Assembly: GCA_934215405.1 (NCBI GenBank)
Contig: CAKPZU010000044.1
Location: 1 to 15,679, forward strand
Source of the DNA: an uncultured Bacilli bacterium
GTDB taxonomy: Bacteria > Bacillota_I > Bacilli_A > RFN20 > CAG-631
Reading direction: 5' to 3'
Length of the DNA stretch: 15,679 bases
In this document: positions 15,232-15,679 of the stretch, piece by piece
Layout: the number at the start of each line of letters is the position of its first letter
How positions within the stretch are numbered: the stretch's first letter is position 1
Notes under the pieces: generated by a model
Seen by the model: only the letters and a program-made list of their open reading frames with translations
What the model was told of the DNA's origin: nothing
Databases searched by the model: none
Translations under genes and position numbers: made by a program

Positions 15232-15679
15232 ATGCTTGAAAAAATAAATTTTATGTATAAAAAATTAAAAATTTCATTTAGTAAGGACTTAATAATTTTA
15301 GGAATAGGAATGCTAGCAATAATTGGCTTAGGAGTATTTATTGCACTTCAAAAAATGATAATGGTTGGAATAATGGTGGCATCCTATTCACTCATATACT
15401 TAATAATGCATTTTTTGAGCATAAAATCAAAATACAAGCAACTAGTTAATGCTAAGGAAATTGCATTTAATGCTTTTTATAGATATGTTATAACATTGCT
15501 AAAAAATAATAATATCTTATTTAGTGCTTTGCAGACATCGCTTGAGTATATAGATGAAGTTTTAATAGATGATGTAAATGATCTAATTCTTGATATTGAA
15601 AATGATACATCGTTAGAGCCATTCTTAAACTTTATGAATAATTTTGAGGATGAATCTATTAAGCAAATGATTATTATGC
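15232..15679 (+). CDS. tadC: TadC-like membrane protein, cut by the window end
   Basis: Open to the edge, with 149 codons visible and no stop. Translated: a basic N-terminus (MYKKLKISFSKD), two adjacent hydrophobic segments at about residues 20-40 and 42-62, then a soluble helical domain with LLKNNNILFSALQTSLEYIDEV and an acidic stretch, as in the first half of a T2SSF domain. It follows the TadB-like gene by 5 nt (stop TGA at 15224-15226), with AAAGGA at 15214-15219 as a distant ribosome site. The paired T2SSF genes after a CpaF ATPase are the TadA-TadB-TadC order, so this should be TadC. Pilin and peptidase genes, if any, must lie further on. Confidence 0.75.
   Translation, partial: MLEKINFMYKKLKISFSKDLIILGIGMLAIIGLGVFIALQKMIMVGIMVASYSLIYLIMHFLSIKSKYKQLVNAKEIAFNAFYRYVITLLKNNNILFSALQTSLEYIDEVLIDDVNDLILDIENDTSLEPFLNFMNNFEDESIKQMIIM

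Noticed and set aside
1..15679. Mycoplasma-type code with TGA as tryptophan
   Set aside because: Trp is TGG throughout, and TGA ends oppD, the ATPase and the TadB-like gene at sensible places.
1..15679. CRISPR arrays, tRNA/rRNA genes, insertion sequences
   Set aside because: No regularly spaced repeats, no cloverleaf-like or rRNA stretches, and no transposase-like protein were seen; all gaps are under 180 bp.

Overview
The window is very AT-rich DNA from a low-GC Gram-positive bacterium, most likely an uncultured member of the Bacilli/Mollicutes side of the Firmicutes. It uses the standard bacterial code: TGG encodes Trp, and TGA ends several genes (oppD, the CpaF-like ATPase, the TadB-like gene). 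Diaminopimelate genes and a peptidoglycan-binding hydrolase suggest a walled cell rather than a wall-less mycoplasma. The taxonomy is inferred from gene style only.

Layout. (1) 1-5441, + strand: the distal part of an oligopeptide ABC transporter operon, oppC-oppD-oppF, followed by a DUF3899-type membrane protein. All three transporter subunits carry large insertions, the OppD C-terminus has lost all four usual Fe-S cysteines, and the oppC reading frame is preceded by an in-frame TAA. A perfect hairpin at 5445-5470 separates this operon from the convergent one. (2) 8304-5468, - strand: a tightly coupled three-gene set, short aspartokinase, dapF and dapL. It covers the first step of the aspartate pathway plus the direct aminotransferase route from tetrahydrodipicolinate to LL-DAP and on to meso-DAP. 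(3) 8454-8714, + strand: a small two-helix membrane protein with its own promoter, ending in a bidirectional hairpin. (4) 11137-8781, - strand: a signal-less M15-type peptidase with a peptidoglycan-binding domain, then a cytoplasmic GH13 alpha-glucosidase with its own promoter. (5) 11311-11589, + strand: a stand-alone DUF2188 protein with a strong terminator. (6) 11694 to the window end, + strand: six genes that overlap or nearly touch. They encode a small possible regulator with an ArpU/RinA-like C-terminal pattern, a putative secreted beta-rich protein, a one-helix anchored protein, a CpaF/TadA-type secretion ATPase, a TadB-like membrane protein and the start of a TadC-like membrane protein.

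The most interesting part is region 6. The ATPase and two T2SSF-type membrane proteins form the engine of a Tad/Flp-like pilus or secretion machine. The first three genes match no standard Tad component I recognise, and no pilin or prepilin peptidase is visible before the window ends. It may be a divergent surface-filament or secretion system of this lineage.
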